A stretch of DNA of 64,000 bases from Exiguobacterium indicum HHS 31 (GTDB taxonomy: Bacteria > Bacillota > Bacilli > Exiguobacteriales > Exiguobacteriaceae). A program made the translations under genes and the position numbers. The stretch lies in NCBI RefSeq assembly GCF_001939065.1, contig NZ_MPSZ01000001.1, forward strand, positions 62,001 through 126,000, written 5' to 3'. This document shows positions 9,801-18,170 of this stretch, piece by piece (within the stretch, counting starts at the first letter, position 1; the number at the start of each line of letters is the position of its first letter). Below the pieces are notes generated by a model. It was not told where the DNA came from. It searched no databases and saw nothing but the letters and a program-made list of their open reading frames with translations.

Positions 9801-10395
9801 ATTCGAAACGACATATCGCCAGACGACGTATTACCGAACGCCGCAATTCCTCGGACCTGTTTTAAGTGGAGCGGAACGAGGGACGGTCTTACACTTAGCG
9901 ATGCAATTGTATGAACCGGACGAATCGATTTCGCAACAAATTGATCAGTGGGAAGCAACGGAACGCATTACGCCGATTGAAGCGACGACGATGCGGGAAG
10001 CGACAGCACAGTTACAAGGGTTCCTCGACTCTGAAATCGGACAATTGTTCAGCGAACGATTACGGACGAACCACGTCTATCGGGAGTTGCCGTTCACATA
10101 TAAGATCGGGGCATCGCGTTTCCGGAAAGACTGGACAGGTCCAGTGGATGACGCAGTCATGCAAGGAATCGTCGACTGTTTGATTCAGGATGGGGAGTCA
10201 TATATCTTGCTCGATTATAAATCGGATCAAATCGTCACGACAGAAGTCGGACAGACACCTGCTGATGTGTTACGGGATCGGTACGCAACTCAGTTGAATC
10301 TGTATCAAGAAGCGTTAGAAGCGATTCTTCATATTCGAATTTCACGCAAGGTCATCTATGCGTTTGCTTTAGAAGAAACGATTGATTTAATTTAA
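6844..10395 (+). CDS. addA: AddA, helicase-nuclease subunit
   Basis: Subunit A of AddAB: the 3'-5' superfamily 1A (UvrD-type) motor plus a second nuclease. Seen in order: Walker A SAAAGSGKTAVL near residues 23-34, motif VATFTNAAAREM, the Walker B-like VLVDEYQDTN, GDVKQSIYKFRHAEP, the C-terminal helicase motifs (IMTIHQSKGLEFP, RVLYVAMTRAKEKL), and finally the nuclease motif ILLDYKSD near the C-terminus. Length 1183 aa against 1232 in B. subtilis. Translation is coupled to addB by a 4-nt overlap, and a terminator follows. Expected role: repair of double-strand breaks and recombination, including integration of transformed DNA. Confidence 0.96.
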   Translation: MSVRWTEEQQQAISARGGHILVSAAAGSGKTAVLVERLTQRLIDPEDELSADRILVATFTNAAAREMKTRVIEVMDQRIKEAPDDLYLKKQRQLMNRAQITTIHSFCLSILRENYYRIGLDPAFRIADESELLLLQDDVLEAVFESFYASEDPGFYDLIDSYTSDRDDQAMLTLISNLYRFSRSLPDPEAFYAHLISQYDQPIDPDDSPLMQRLVELEWESLSNVLGRYRELAFELEQSGYTEMGQMMLQDIAPFTSLETSARHWSMVALAFQAVEFGRWKSPRGDEGIKPFQAERTRLVAEFKKMKELFVQKTGVDYLEDLRSQLRHVETIVTLVRQFASDYLEAKQQRGIVDFSDLEHFALEILTDEGHPSDVAKLLKERFVEVLVDEYQDTNEVQERIIQLVSKTDEATGNLFMVGDVKQSIYKFRHAEPGLFLEKFKRFQQTDVGTRIDLTKNFRSRLEVLDGTNQIFRQVMDETVGEIDYDEAAHLRLGNLSYLESEQVAPELLLIDPLDSEKEEVEARAIATRILELVDSKHPHLIYDAKANRFRTCEYRDIVVLARSRGKRVQALVEVLEQYEIPVYADTTGGYFQATEIQIMMALLKTIDNPLQDIPFASLLRSPIFGVADRDLGRIRAKQKEGSFYEAALAMAAEESSLGIRMDEIIRQIQSWRTEARGSALPAFIRSLFDQTGYFEYVGCLAGGKSRQANLNALYERAKQYETSGYRGLYRFLRLINRLIERGEDFAEARSLGEDEDVVRIMTIHQSKGLEFPVTIVSQLTKQFNKQDQMQAIQLHKTYGIALDAIDPIRRLRSGTLLKEVIRREMDREMKAEEMRVLYVAMTRAKEKLILVGTVKDLENQMTTWQMTPPDEVLLPENDRRQAKSYAEWVVPAVLRSGLLRPDETDWSLRVMSLEELAPYQEISTLVEQLEHVQKLEKIDVPINSQVKEIVEAAFSYQYPHALAIETAAKQTVTELKRAEQLERAAFETTYRQTTYYRTPQFLGPVLSGAERGTVLHLAMQLYEPDESISQQIDQWEATERITPIEATTMREATAQLQGFLDSEIGQLFSERLRTNHVYRELPFTYKIGASRFRKDWTGPVDDAVMQGIVDCLIQDGESYILLDYKSDQIVTTEVGQTPADVLRDRYATQLNLYQEALEAILHIRISRKVIYAFALEETIDLI

Positions 10396-10404
10396 ATTAC
10401 TGAG

Positions 10405-10449
10405 ACCTTCCTCATCCTCCTACTTTAGGTAGAGATGAGGGAGGTTTTA
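10405..10449 (+). terminator. Intrinsic terminator after addBA
   Basis: ACCTTCCTCATC pairs with GATGAGGGAGGT (one wobble), with an inner CTAC/GTAG stem and only a short T-run (TTTT). The weak T-run makes efficient termination less certain. Confidence 0.6.
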
Positions 10450-10589
10450 GTATGGGTCGAAAGAGGGATGAAGAAGAAGGAGGTAAAATCAGTTTCTGAA
10501 GTGATTTCCGTTTCTTATTGTGAAGGAACTGTGTAAAATAAAGAAGATATGTCACTTTGATGATGGATAATTTTGGGAGGTTTTAATAG

Positions 10590-10967
10590 ATGGCGCGTAT
10601 TTTATTAGCAGAAGACGAAGATGTCTTACGCATGTTAGTACTCGATACACTAGAAGATGAAGGATATACGATTGACGAAGCGACGGACGGTGACGAAGCG
10701 TATCAAAAAATCATGAACGCTGAGTATGATCTCGTTTTACTCGATTACATGATGCCTGGAATGACAGGGATTGAAGTCATCGAAAAAGTCCGACAACATC
10801 CAGATAAGCAACACTTAAAAATCATGATGTTGACGGCTAAAAGTCAACAATCAGACCGCGAACGAGCAGAAGAAATCGGAGCGAATTACTTTTTCTCGAA
10901 GCCCTTTAGTCCGTTAGAACTGATTGATGTCGTGGGAGGAATACTGAGTGATCACCAAGTGGATTAA
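10590..10967 (+). CDS. Single-domain response regulator (receiver only)
   Basis: Protein of 125 aa consisting of one CheY-like receiver and nothing else. The acidic pocket is in AEDEDV (residues 7-12), the phospho-accepting Asp is residue 52 (LLDYMMPG), the Thr is in LTAK, and the conserved Lys is residue 104 (FSKPF). There is no DNA-binding or enzymatic output domain. The gene ends 20 nt inside the start of the large sensor kinase that follows, so the two are almost certainly made together. It could be a phosphorelay intermediate or act by protein-protein contact. Final output unknown. Confidence 0.9.
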   Translation: MARILLAEDEDVLRMLVLDTLEDEGYTIDEATDGDEAYQKIMNAEYDLVLLDYMMPGMTGIEVIEKVRQHPDKQHLKIMMLTAKSQQSDRERAEEIGANYFFSKPFSPLELIDVVGGILSDHQVD

Positions 10968-13491
10968 TCGAAAAATCGGACGTCAACTCATGGCCTCCTT
11001 TTATGTCGTATTAGCTACATTGATGATTTCATCATTGATCGTCTACAACTACACCGATACGAAACTGCAGGCGACTCGGGCGAAATTAGAAGATATCCGT
11101 GACCGGAGTGCACGTGCGGGTGCTTTATGGGAAGAGTGGCAGGATGTCCAGTTCAACATGCGCGGTTATGCCTTGATGGGGAATGGTGATCTATACAATC
11201 AAGTCATGGCTCAACAAGATAAGATTGATCAGCAAACAGAATGGTTCGAAAAAAATGCGATTTATGATCAAGGAAAGGCATTCGCCCAGTCCTCGAGAGA
11301 ATTGTATGGTTATTATTTCGATGCGATTTTGCCGCTTATTCAATCGTATGTCGAAGCGAAAGAATCTGGAGATGTCACGGAATCCTTCTTAAAAGGAACA
11401 ACACTTGCTGAACTGCCACTTGGTCAGCGATTATTAGCTGAAGGTAAGATTCAATTAGATGCTCAAGGAAACATTGATGTACTCTCGGAAATCAATAAGA
11501 GCGAGCTAGCACTCGGCGGTTATCGTGAATTTTTAGAGGATTGGGCACAACGGACGAGTGACCAACTGGAACGGGAAATCCGGACGACACAGCTGATTTG
11601 GTTAGCGAATATCGTCGTCTTACTTGCCGTCTTGATTTTCTTTATTTATCCGTTTATCCGCCGCATCACGATGGAATTATTATCTCTCGTCAAGAACAGT
11701 CAACGGCTTGCGAACGGTGAAGATGTTTCGAGCGTCAAAGTACCGAATCGTAAAGATGAAATCGGAATTCTGGCGTTATCCTTCAATCAGATGGCAAGTT
11801 CAATTTCCGAGAACAAGCAGCATTTATTAGCGAAAAATGAAGAATTACAAGCGCAACAGGAAGAATTGCAAGCACAGCAGGAAGAATTACAAGCACAGCA
11901 AGAAGAACTCGAAGAAGCATTAGAGCTGACGATGCGGAATGAGCAACATCTGCAGTATCGGAATGATTTGACAGAAACGCTCGCGGCGCGTGAGTCGTTG
12001 ACTGCTTATCCGGAAATCATCGAGAAGCTCGTCACGATCACGGATTCTGAGATTGGTGCATTAGTATTTGTTGATGAAGAAGATAGTTATTCTGTCGTTA
12101 CGTATGGAATGACGGATGAATTGGCAGAACAGCTGCTTCAAAACGATGCGTCTCTCTTAAAACGAGCTGAGTCACTAAAGTCACCTGTTCATTCTTCTAA
12201 ACAAGTCGCAAGCAATCATCCATTGCCATATCCGTACTATATGTACGAAACAGCTGTACCGATTCTCGACCCCACTGCAGATGACATCATTGCGTACATC
12301 TACCTTGTCCGTTACCGCGATCAGTTTACGAACGAACAGATGCGTGATGTCATGTCCTTCTCCCGCCAATTATCGCTATCGCTTTTACGGATGCGGCTGT
12401 TTGACGAGATGACGAAAGAGAAAACGAAGACGGAGCGGATTCTCGATTCGATTCGAGAGGCCGTCATCTATCTTGAACCGGGTAAAGAAGAGGTCTTCGT
12501 CAATCGACCATTATACGATTTATTCCCGGAGTTGCGTTACGATGTCCAGACTGAACAGGAGACATTGCAAACGTGCTTAGAAGTCATTCGATCCGTCGTC
12601 GACGAACCAGAAGTCTTTAGACGTTATGTTGATGCAGTTCTGCGTGGAGAATTACCGACTGATAGTTTACAGTTCTCGATTCGAAACGAAACGGTATTCA
12701 TTCAATTTTATGTCGAGGTGATCCACATCCATCACGTACATAAAGGAACGATGCTCGTCATGCGTGATGTGACGAAAGAGACTGAAATGGATCGTTTGAA
12801 ATCAGAACTCGTTTCAACTGTCTCTCATGAACTTCGGACGCCACTCTCTTCGATTTACGGATTTACAGAACTCATGCTCAACCGAGACATCGAAGAGTCG
12901 CGCCAAGATCGATATTTGCGGACGATCCATTCCGAAACGGAACGTCTTGCGAATCTCGTCAATGATTTCTTAGATGTCCAGCGCATGGAGTCGGGCACAC
13001 AATCGTATAAAAAAGCATCCGTGAACATCTATACGATTGCTGAAGAAACGACACAATTTTATGCGGCTTCGACACAGGCTCATCGGATTACGTTCCGTCA
13101 CGAGGGAAATCAGTTGCCTGTCATTGAAGCAGACGAAGAAAAAATCAGACAGTTGCTCAATAATTTATTGAATAATGCGGTGAAATATTCACCATCTGGT
13201 GGTGCGATCGATGTCGTACTCACGACATCACTTGATCAAGTCATTCTTCAAGTTCGAGATGAGGGAATCGGGATTCCAGAACAATCGCTGAGTCGTCTAT
13301 TCGAAAAGTTCTATCGCGTCGATAACTCGGATAGTCGAAAAATTGGTGGGACTGGTCTAGGACTAGCTATCTGTAAGGAAATCGTCACGGGTCATGGTGG
13401 AGAAATTCATGTCGAGTCAGTCGTGAAGGAAGGTAGTCTTTTTACCGTCAAATTCCCACTTGTCCAGTCTACACATGTGACAATCTCCTGA
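10948..13491 (+). CDS. Large multi-domain sensor histidine kinase
   Basis: 847-aa kinase starting with GTG inside the upstream receiver gene. Order seen: membrane segment near residues 15-35; a periplasmic-type helical sensor of about 180 residues resembling CHASE3; second membrane segment near 215-237; HAMP near 238-290; a coiled coil containing three exact heptads EELQAQQ; a GAF-like domain near 350-490; a PAS-like region near 500-600; HisKA with VSHELRTPLSS (His near 627); and an ATPase with LNNLLNNAVKYS, DEGIGIP and GGTGLGLAICKEI. It is expected to phosphorylate the adjacent receiver. The combination of an external sensor with internal GAF and PAS modules suggests that several signals are integrated. 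Confidence 0.92.
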   Translation: MITKWINRKIGRQLMASFYVVLATLMISSLIVYNYTDTKLQATRAKLEDIRDRSARAGALWEEWQDVQFNMRGYALMGNGDLYNQVMAQQDKIDQQTEWFEKNAIYDQGKAFAQSSRELYGYYFDAILPLIQSYVEAKESGDVTESFLKGTTLAELPLGQRLLAEGKIQLDAQGNIDVLSEINKSELALGGYREFLEDWAQRTSDQLEREIRTTQLIWLANIVVLLAVLIFFIYPFIRRITMELLSLVKNSQRLANGEDVSSVKVPNRKDEIGILALSFNQMASSISENKQHLLAKNEELQAQQEELQAQQEELQAQQEELEEALELTMRNEQHLQYRNDLTETLAARESLTAYPEIIEKLVTITDSEIGALVFVDEEDSYSVVTYGMTDELAEQLLQNDASLLKRAESLKSPVHSSKQVASNHPLPYPYYMYETAVPILDPTADDIIAYIYLVRYRDQFTNEQMRDVMSFSRQLSLSLLRMRLFDEMTKEKTKTERILDSIREAVIYLEPGKEEVFVNRPLYDLFPELRYDVQTEQETLQTCLEVIRSVVDEPEVFRRYVDAVLRGELPTDSLQFSIRNETVFIQFYVEVIHIHHVHKGTMLVMRDVTKETEMDRLKSELVSTVSHELRTPLSSIYGFTELMLNRDIEESRQDRYLRTIHSETERLANLVNDFLDVQRMESGTQSYKKASVNIYTIAEETTQFYAASTQAHRITFRHEGNQLPVIEADEEKIRQLLNNLLNNAVKYSPSGGAIDVVLTTSLDQVILQVRDEGIGIPEQSLSRLFEKFYRVDNSDSRKIGGTGLGLAICKEIVTGHGGEIHVESVVKEGSLFTVKFPLVQSTHVTIS
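11839..11901 (+). repeat. Three 21-bp in-frame tandem repeats encoding heptads
   Basis: Copies at 11839-11859, 11860-11880 and 11881-11901 each encode EELQAQQ and differ only at synonymous positions. A fourth partial unit (GAAGAACTCGAA) follows. They lengthen the coiled coil between HAMP and GAF of the kinase. Near-identity at DNA level makes copy-number change by slippage plausible. Confidence 0.9.
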
Positions 13492-13575
13492 AAAAACCAT
13501 ATATCAACAAAATAACACTAGGTGTTCGTCCTGAAATCAGATACGATGAAATAGGAAAAGAAAGGAGGAAATGAA

Positions 13576-13956
13576 ATGCCAATCACAGCATTCGTTCACA
13601 CACACGTCTTACTTTGGGTACTTTTATTGGTTACGTTCTTCGTCGCTTTTTCGATGTACAAGAACAACAAAAAAGCTGCAAAAGGGATTCATATGGCGTT
13701 CCGTCTGTTGCTCTTATTGACGTTCGCGACAGGTCTTTATCTGTACATCAAAATTATGGGGATGTCTGAAAATCCAGACCCACTCTACCATGCGAAGATT
13801 ACACTTGGCTTATTGTCGCTCATCTTCGGAGAGTTGACACTTGTTCGACTTAAAAAAGGAAAAGCTTATTCCGGTTTCGTCATCGGATTCATCGTGCTCG
13901 TCCTTGTGACAGTATTCCTAGGCTATTCACTCCCATACGGTATGAAATTCTTCTAA
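13576..13956 (+). CDS. yisL: YisL/UPF0344 family membrane protein
   Basis: Protein of 126 aa with four predicted membrane helices (near residues 7-24, 39-57, 70-87 and 99-118), matching the YisL (DUF1516, UPF0344) family. Its function in the family is not known. The ribosome binding site AAAGGAGGAAATG is strong. It sits alone between the two-component pair and the methyltransferase gene and is closed by a strong terminator. Confidence 0.8.
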   Translation: MPITAFVHTHVLLWVLLLVTFFVAFSMYKNNKKAAKGIHMAFRLLLLLTFATGLYLYIKIMGMSENPDPLYHAKITLGLLSLIFGELTLVRLKKGKAYSGFVIGFIVLVLVTVFLGYSLPYGMKFF

Positions 13957-13970
13957 GTTCATGCGGGATC

Positions 13971-14014
13971 AAAGAGTCCTTTTCGACCTCATAGGTTGAA
14001 AAGGACTCTTTTTG
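13971..14014 (+). terminator. Strong intrinsic terminator
   Basis: Stem AAAGAGTCCTTTT / AAAAGGACTCTTT with an inner GACCT/GGTT pairing, then TTTTT. It follows the YisL-family gene. Confidence 0.9.
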
Positions 14015-14047
14015 TCATGTTCGTTAGTAATTTTTGTTTACAAGTGG

Positions 14048-14075
14048 TTGTTATTTGGGAAAAGGGATGTATTAA
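14048..14075 (+). promoter_or_regulatory. Candidate sigma-A promoter of the methyltransferase gene
   Basis: TTGTTA (14048-14053), a 16-nt spacer, then TATTAA (14070-14075), ending 21 bp before the GTG start at 14097. Confidence 0.5.
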
Positions 14076-14096
14076 ACAGTAGAGAGGGGAACGCTT

Positions 14097-15095
14097 GTGG
14101 CACAGTTGAAGGAATGGACGAAAGTTTTCCGAGCACGAAAATGGATGAAACGCGCAGAACCGGTGTTACCACTTTGGCATGGGTATATCGGTTATAAATA
14201 TGGATTATTCGATGCTCTTCAAACAGGAGCAACACAAGCAGAGGCACAGCTACGGATGCAGCGTCCGCTGACACAGGAAGCGTTATCCCGCTGGTTCGAA
14301 GTCGGCGTTGCAGTCGGTCACTTGAAGAAAAAAGATTTACGCTATACAGCGACTCGCCATGTTCTTCCGGAACTCTCTCAATCAGACGATCGGAGTATCG
14401 GATTCATGTTATCGGAAATGATGGAGTTGCACTTGCCAGCACTATTCTCTTATCCTCAATTTTTAGAAGAGGGTCAACAAAAGACTTTTAATGGAGAGGA
14501 ACATGGAGACATCGTAGCTGAAACTTCAGCTCTCGTTGAGACTGTTGCTTTCCCAGCAGTACGCCATATCATTCGGAGTCGTAATCTGACCTCACTACTT
14601 GATATTGGTTGTGCTTATGGTGGGTATCTCCGTAAAATCCATGAGGCATTGCCGGACTTACGACTTGCCGGAATCGATATTGAAGAATCCGTCATCGCAG
14701 AAGCAAAACGACGAGATACGAGCGGAGAGATTGATTTTGTCGTTGGAGACATTAAAACGTTTGATGTGAAAGAGACATATGACGGTGTCATGATGAATAA
14801 TATTTTGTATTACTTCCCGCAACCGGAACGCCTTGCACTATTAAAAGGAGTTCGTCGTTTCGTCAAGGATGATGGAACAGTCATTCTCGTCACACCATTA
14901 CGTGACAGTTCACATGGTGCACCTTTCTCAGCAGCATTCAATGCCTTCATGACGTTGCATGAGAATCTGTATCCATTACCAAGTAAGGAAGAATTGAAAG
15001 AAGATCTAACGAAAGCTGGGTTTGAAAACATTTCGATCACACCATTCTTAAAAGAAGGTGCCTGGTATATCGTCACTGCAAACGCCACTTCCTAA
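14097..15095 (+). CDS. SAM-dependent methyltransferase
   Basis: 332-aa class I methyltransferase with GTG start and an AGAGGGGA ribosome binding site. The N-terminal 90 residues look like a winged-helix or dimerisation domain (LPLWHGYIGYKYGLFDAL...). The SAM-binding motif is LLDIGCAYGGYLRK near residues 163-176, followed by an acidic strand end (LAGIDIEESV) and a GDI motif. This layout resembles small-molecule O-methyltransferases. The substrate is not evident. It lies just upstream of the carotenoid genes but has its own promoter and terminator, so a link to pigment tailoring is only suggestive. Confidence 0.8.
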   Translation: MAQLKEWTKVFRARKWMKRAEPVLPLWHGYIGYKYGLFDALQTGATQAEAQLRMQRPLTQEALSRWFEVGVAVGHLKKKDLRYTATRHVLPELSQSDDRSIGFMLSEMMELHLPALFSYPQFLEEGQQKTFNGEEHGDIVAETSALVETVAFPAVRHIIRSRNLTSLLDIGCAYGGYLRKIHEALPDLRLAGIDIEESVIAEAKRRDTSGEIDFVVGDIKTFDVKETYDGVMMNNILYYFPQPERLALLKGVRRFVKDDGTVILVTPLRDSSHGAPFSAAFNAFMTLHENLYPLPSKEELKEDLTKAGFENISITPFLKEGAWYIVTANATS

Positions 15096-15114
15096 GCGAA
15101 GTCTGGCGTTTTTA
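15081..15114 (+). terminator. Intrinsic terminator overlapping the methyltransferase stop codon
   Basis: AACGCCA / TGGCGTT with an inner CTTC/GAAG pairing, then a T-run. The left arm lies inside the last codons of the gene. Confidence 0.8.
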
Positions 15115-15135
15115 CAGTTAGAAGACAGTTCAAAT

Positions 15136-15165
15136 TTGTTGCTTTCACTATGTGCTTAGTATAAT
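15136..15165 (+). promoter_or_regulatory. Candidate sigma-A promoter of the crt plus-strand operon
   Basis: TTGTTG (15136-15141), an 18-nt spacer, and a consensus TATAAT (15160-15165), 36 bp before the first crt gene. Confidence 0.6.
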
Positions 15166-15201
15166 AGTTGAAACGATGAGAGATAAAAAGGAGAGATTTG
15201 G

Positions 15202-16692
15202 GTGAAGCGACGCGTAGCAGTGATAGGAGCAGGACCTGGGGGACTTGCATGTGCCTTGTTATTAGCAGGAAAAGGAGTAGATGTCACCGTTTACGAAAAA
15301 CAAACGCAAGTCGGTGGACGAACTTCTGCCGTCAAGCTAGGTGACTATACGTTCGATCGAGGACCAACATTCCTTAATATGCCGCATATTTTAGAAAACG
15401 TTTTTCACGAAGCCGGTTTACGATTAGAAGATTATTTAGATTTAAAGGCGCTTGATCCGATGTATACACTCTATTTCAAAGGCGGAACAGAGGAGTTTAC
15501 GATGACGACGGATCGGGACCGGATGAAAGAGGCAATCGAACGGCAATTTCCTGGAAACGGGGAAGGGTACGATCGATTCATGGCAGAGCAAGCACTTAAG
15601 CTTGGAAAACTCATGCCAATCTTACAGACACGTCACGATCGGCTGACGGATTACTTATCACCGCGTGTCTTAACGGCACTTCCACGCCTATCGCTCGGAC
15701 GATCGCTTTATGATGTTTTATCCGATTACTTCACGAGCGAAGAATTGAAGTATTCCTTTACATTCCAAGCGAAATACTTAGGCATGTCAGCTTGGGAATG
15801 TCCGGGTGGTTTTTCGATCTTGTCTTACATGGAACATGCTTACGGTGTCCACCATCCGATTGGTGGGATGCATCAAGTACCGCTTGCAATGCAATGTGCG
15901 ATTGAGGAGCTAGGCGGAACCGTACAGTTGGGTGCGGGCGTCGAACAATTGATTTTAAACGGAAAAGCTGTCGAAGGAGTCATCCTCGAGTCAGGTCAAC
16001 ATGAGTTATTCGATGAAGTCATCATCGGTGCCGATTTCGCACATGCGATGAATCATCTGGTGCCGGAAGGGATTTTGAAAAAATGGTCCCGACCAAAAAT
16101 TGACCGCAAAAAATTCTCGTGTTCGACGTTCATGTTATACCTTGGTGTCAACCGGACGTTCGATGCACCACACCATACGATTTACTTTGCAGAGGATTAT
16201 GAAAAAAACGTTCGCGAGATGACGCAGACTTTAGAATTGTCGGATGACTTTTCATTCTATGTCCAAAATCCATCCGTGATTGATTCAACGCTAGCACCTG
16301 AAGGCAAGTCTGCTATGTATGTCCTAGTGCCGGTACCGAACAATTACTCGGAACTTGATTGGTCGATCGAAGGACCAAAGCTACGTCGCCGTGTTCTGGA
16401 CGCTCTTGAAACGCGTTCACCATATCAAGGGATTGAAGCGGCAATCGAAGTCGAAGAGATGTTCACGCCAGACGACTGGGAAGCGATGGGGATCCATCAA
16501 GGCGCGACATTCAATCTCGGTCATCAGTTGACACAGATGATGTATTTCCGACCGCATAATCAATTTGAAGAGCTCGATCATCTGTATCTCGTCGGAGGTG
16601 GCACACATCCGGGTAGCGGATTACCGACGATTTTCGAATCCGCGCGTATTACGGCAGAACTCGTGCTCAAAAAAGAAGGGGTGCGGACATGA
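15202..16692 (+). CDS. crtN: CrtN-type carotenoid desaturase
   Basis: 496-aa FAD-dependent desaturase of the phytoene / dehydrosqualene desaturase family. It has the N-terminal dinucleotide motif VIGAGPGGLACALLLAGKG with GGRT following, and the C-terminal family signature GGGTHPGSGLPTIFESA. The segments CSTFMLYLGVNRT, SVIDSTLAPEGKSAMYVL and YFRPHN resemble staphylococcal CrtN, which converts 4,4'-diapophytoene to diaponeurosporene. It starts with GTG and overlaps the next paralogue by ATGA. First gene of an operon with a second desaturase and a CrtM-type synthase. Which of the two paralogues does the main desaturation is not certain from sequence. Confidence 0.8.
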   Translation: MKRRVAVIGAGPGGLACALLLAGKGVDVTVYEKQTQVGGRTSAVKLGDYTFDRGPTFLNMPHILENVFHEAGLRLEDYLDLKALDPMYTLYFKGGTEEFTMTTDRDRMKEAIERQFPGNGEGYDRFMAEQALKLGKLMPILQTRHDRLTDYLSPRVLTALPRLSLGRSLYDVLSDYFTSEELKYSFTFQAKYLGMSAWECPGGFSILSYMEHAYGVHHPIGGMHQVPLAMQCAIEELGGTVQLGAGVEQLILNGKAVEGVILESGQHELFDEVIIGADFAHAMNHLVPEGILKKWSRPKIDRKKFSCSTFMLYLGVNRTFDAPHHTIYFAEDYEKNVREMTQTLELSDDFSFYVQNPSVIDSTLAPEGKSAMYVLVPVPNNYSELDWSIEGPKLRRRVLDALETRSPYQGIEAAIEVEEMFTPDDWEAMGIHQGATFNLGHQLTQMMYFRPHNQFEELDHLYLVGGGTHPGSGLPTIFESARITAELVLKKEGVRT

Positions 16693-18170
16693 AGATAGGA
16701 TTCGTAGGAGCCGGTGTCGGTACACTGCATGCAGCGCTTTTGCTGACAGCAAGACATCCTGGAGTCGAGATTACGATTTTTGAAAAAGAAGCGCATGTCG
16801 GTGGTCGATTACGATCCGTCGATTTTGAATCGGGTGGCCGCATCGATGAAGGTCCGACGATCGTTCTGATGCCAGGCAAGTTAAAAGAGCAGTTGGCAGA
16901 AGCCGGAGTTACGGGAGTAGAACTTGAACGGGTCGATCCATTGTATGACCTTCACTTCGACGATGGTACGGTCGTTACGAAAGTAGCCGATGTCGTGGAT
17001 CAAGCGATCGCGATCGAACGTCAATTCGGTGAAGGTCGTGGATTTTATGAATTCATGCATCAAAAAGAAAAGGATTATGAGACGAGTGTATCGAAATTTT
17101 TAGAACGTGGTTATCGTCGGAAGACGGAGTTGTTGCACCCAGACATGATGCGTCCATTATTACAGATGCATGCTCTAGAGACTGCACATGACCATTTGAA
17201 GCGATACTTCAAGAGTAAATATTTGCGCATGGCATACAGTTTTCCGACATTTTATATCGGCGGAAACCCTTATACAACACCATCGATTTACGGTTTGATT
17301 CCGTACCGGGAACAAGCAGAAGGTGTCTGGTATGTAAAAGGTGGCTATTTCTCGCTTGCTGAACGCATGTACGACACATTAGTCGAACGTGGTGTCCGAT
17401 TCGTCTTCGAAGCACCCGTTGAACGAATCGTCATCGACCAAGGACAGGCGAAGGAAATCGTCTTACAAGATGGCACACAGGAAGCATTCGATCAAATCGT
17501 ATTAAACGGAGAGTTTCCATTGATGGAACGTCTTGTAGAAGGTAAACAACCTAAGACCTATACGCCTTCAGGCGGTACGCTACTGCTGTATTTCAAGATG
17601 AAAGGGAAAGTCGATTTACCGGTGCATCGCTTTTTGATGCCAAACGACTTGGAACCGCTCATGACGAATATCTTTAAAAAAGGACGATTACCAGAACATC
17701 CGGCAGTCTATCTGTTCCATCCGAGTCGGATTGACCGTAGTTTAACAGGAACAGACGATAGTGTCGTCTACTCATTAATTCCTTCTCCGCGAGGCTATGG
17801 TGTAGAAGATTATGAAGAAGTAGACTTCATTGAGACTGTACTTGAAAAAATCGAGCATCATCATCCGGGATTCCGGGAAAAGATACAAGAAATGAAGATT
17901 CGTACACCGAATGATGCACAGGCCTTTGGATTATATCAGGGAGGTAGTTTTGGGATTGCGCCGACGATTCGCCAATCGGCTGCCTTAAAGACACAGGCAA
18001 AACCGTATCCGGATATCGATCGATTATATGCCGTCGGTGCATCGGTGCATCCGTGTGGAGGAGTACCAGTCGTCATGATGGGCGCAACGATACTCGTAAA
18101 CCGAATGGAACAAGAGATGGGGTGGAAACATGAATTCAGTGACGATCCAGAACGCGTATATCAAATGTGA
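16689..18170 (+). CDS. Second CrtN-family FAD oxidoreductase
   Basis: 493-aa paralogue of the preceding desaturase, overlapping it by 4 nt and the following synthase gene by 41 nt. It keeps the family fold (FEKEAHVGGRLRS near the N-terminus, VGASVHPCGGVPVVMMGA at the C-terminus, and YIGGNPYTTPSIYGLIPY in the middle). Its nucleotide-binding motif reads GAGVGTLHAA, with Thr in place of the third Gly of GxGxxG. Such paralogues in C30 pathways act as further desaturases or as terminal oxidases. I cannot assign which. The Thr substitution may be tolerated or may mark a changed role. Confidence 0.75.
   Translation: MKIGFVGAGVGTLHAALLLTARHPGVEITIFEKEAHVGGRLRSVDFESGGRIDEGPTIVLMPGKLKEQLAEAGVTGVELERVDPLYDLHFDDGTVVTKVADVVDQAIAIERQFGEGRGFYEFMHQKEKDYETSVSKFLERGYRRKTELLHPDMMRPLLQMHALETAHDHLKRYFKSKYLRMAYSFPTFYIGGNPYTTPSIYGLIPYREQAEGVWYVKGGYFSLAERMYDTLVERGVRFVFEAPVERIVIDQGQAKEIVLQDGTQEAFDQIVLNGEFPLMERLVEGKQPKTYTPSGGTLLLYFKMKGKVDLPVHRFLMPNDLEPLMTNIFKKGRLPEHPAVYLFHPSRIDRSLTGTDDSVVYSLIPSPRGYGVEDYEEVDFIETVLEKIEHHHPGFREKIQEMKIRTPNDAQAFGLYQGGSFGIAPTIRQSAALKTQAKPYPDIDRLYAVGASVHPCGGVPVVMMGATILVNRMEQEMGWKHEFSDDPERVYQM

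Noticed and set aside
10452-10499. 15-codon frame (MGRKRDEEEGGKISF) behind the addA terminator with GGAGG in front
   Set aside because: The apparent ribosome binding site is the right arm of the terminator stem, and the peptide is too short and biased to support.
11839-11901. Short direct repeats that could suggest a CRISPR-like array
   Set aside because: The units are contiguous, without spacers, and encode heptads in frame within a kinase gene.
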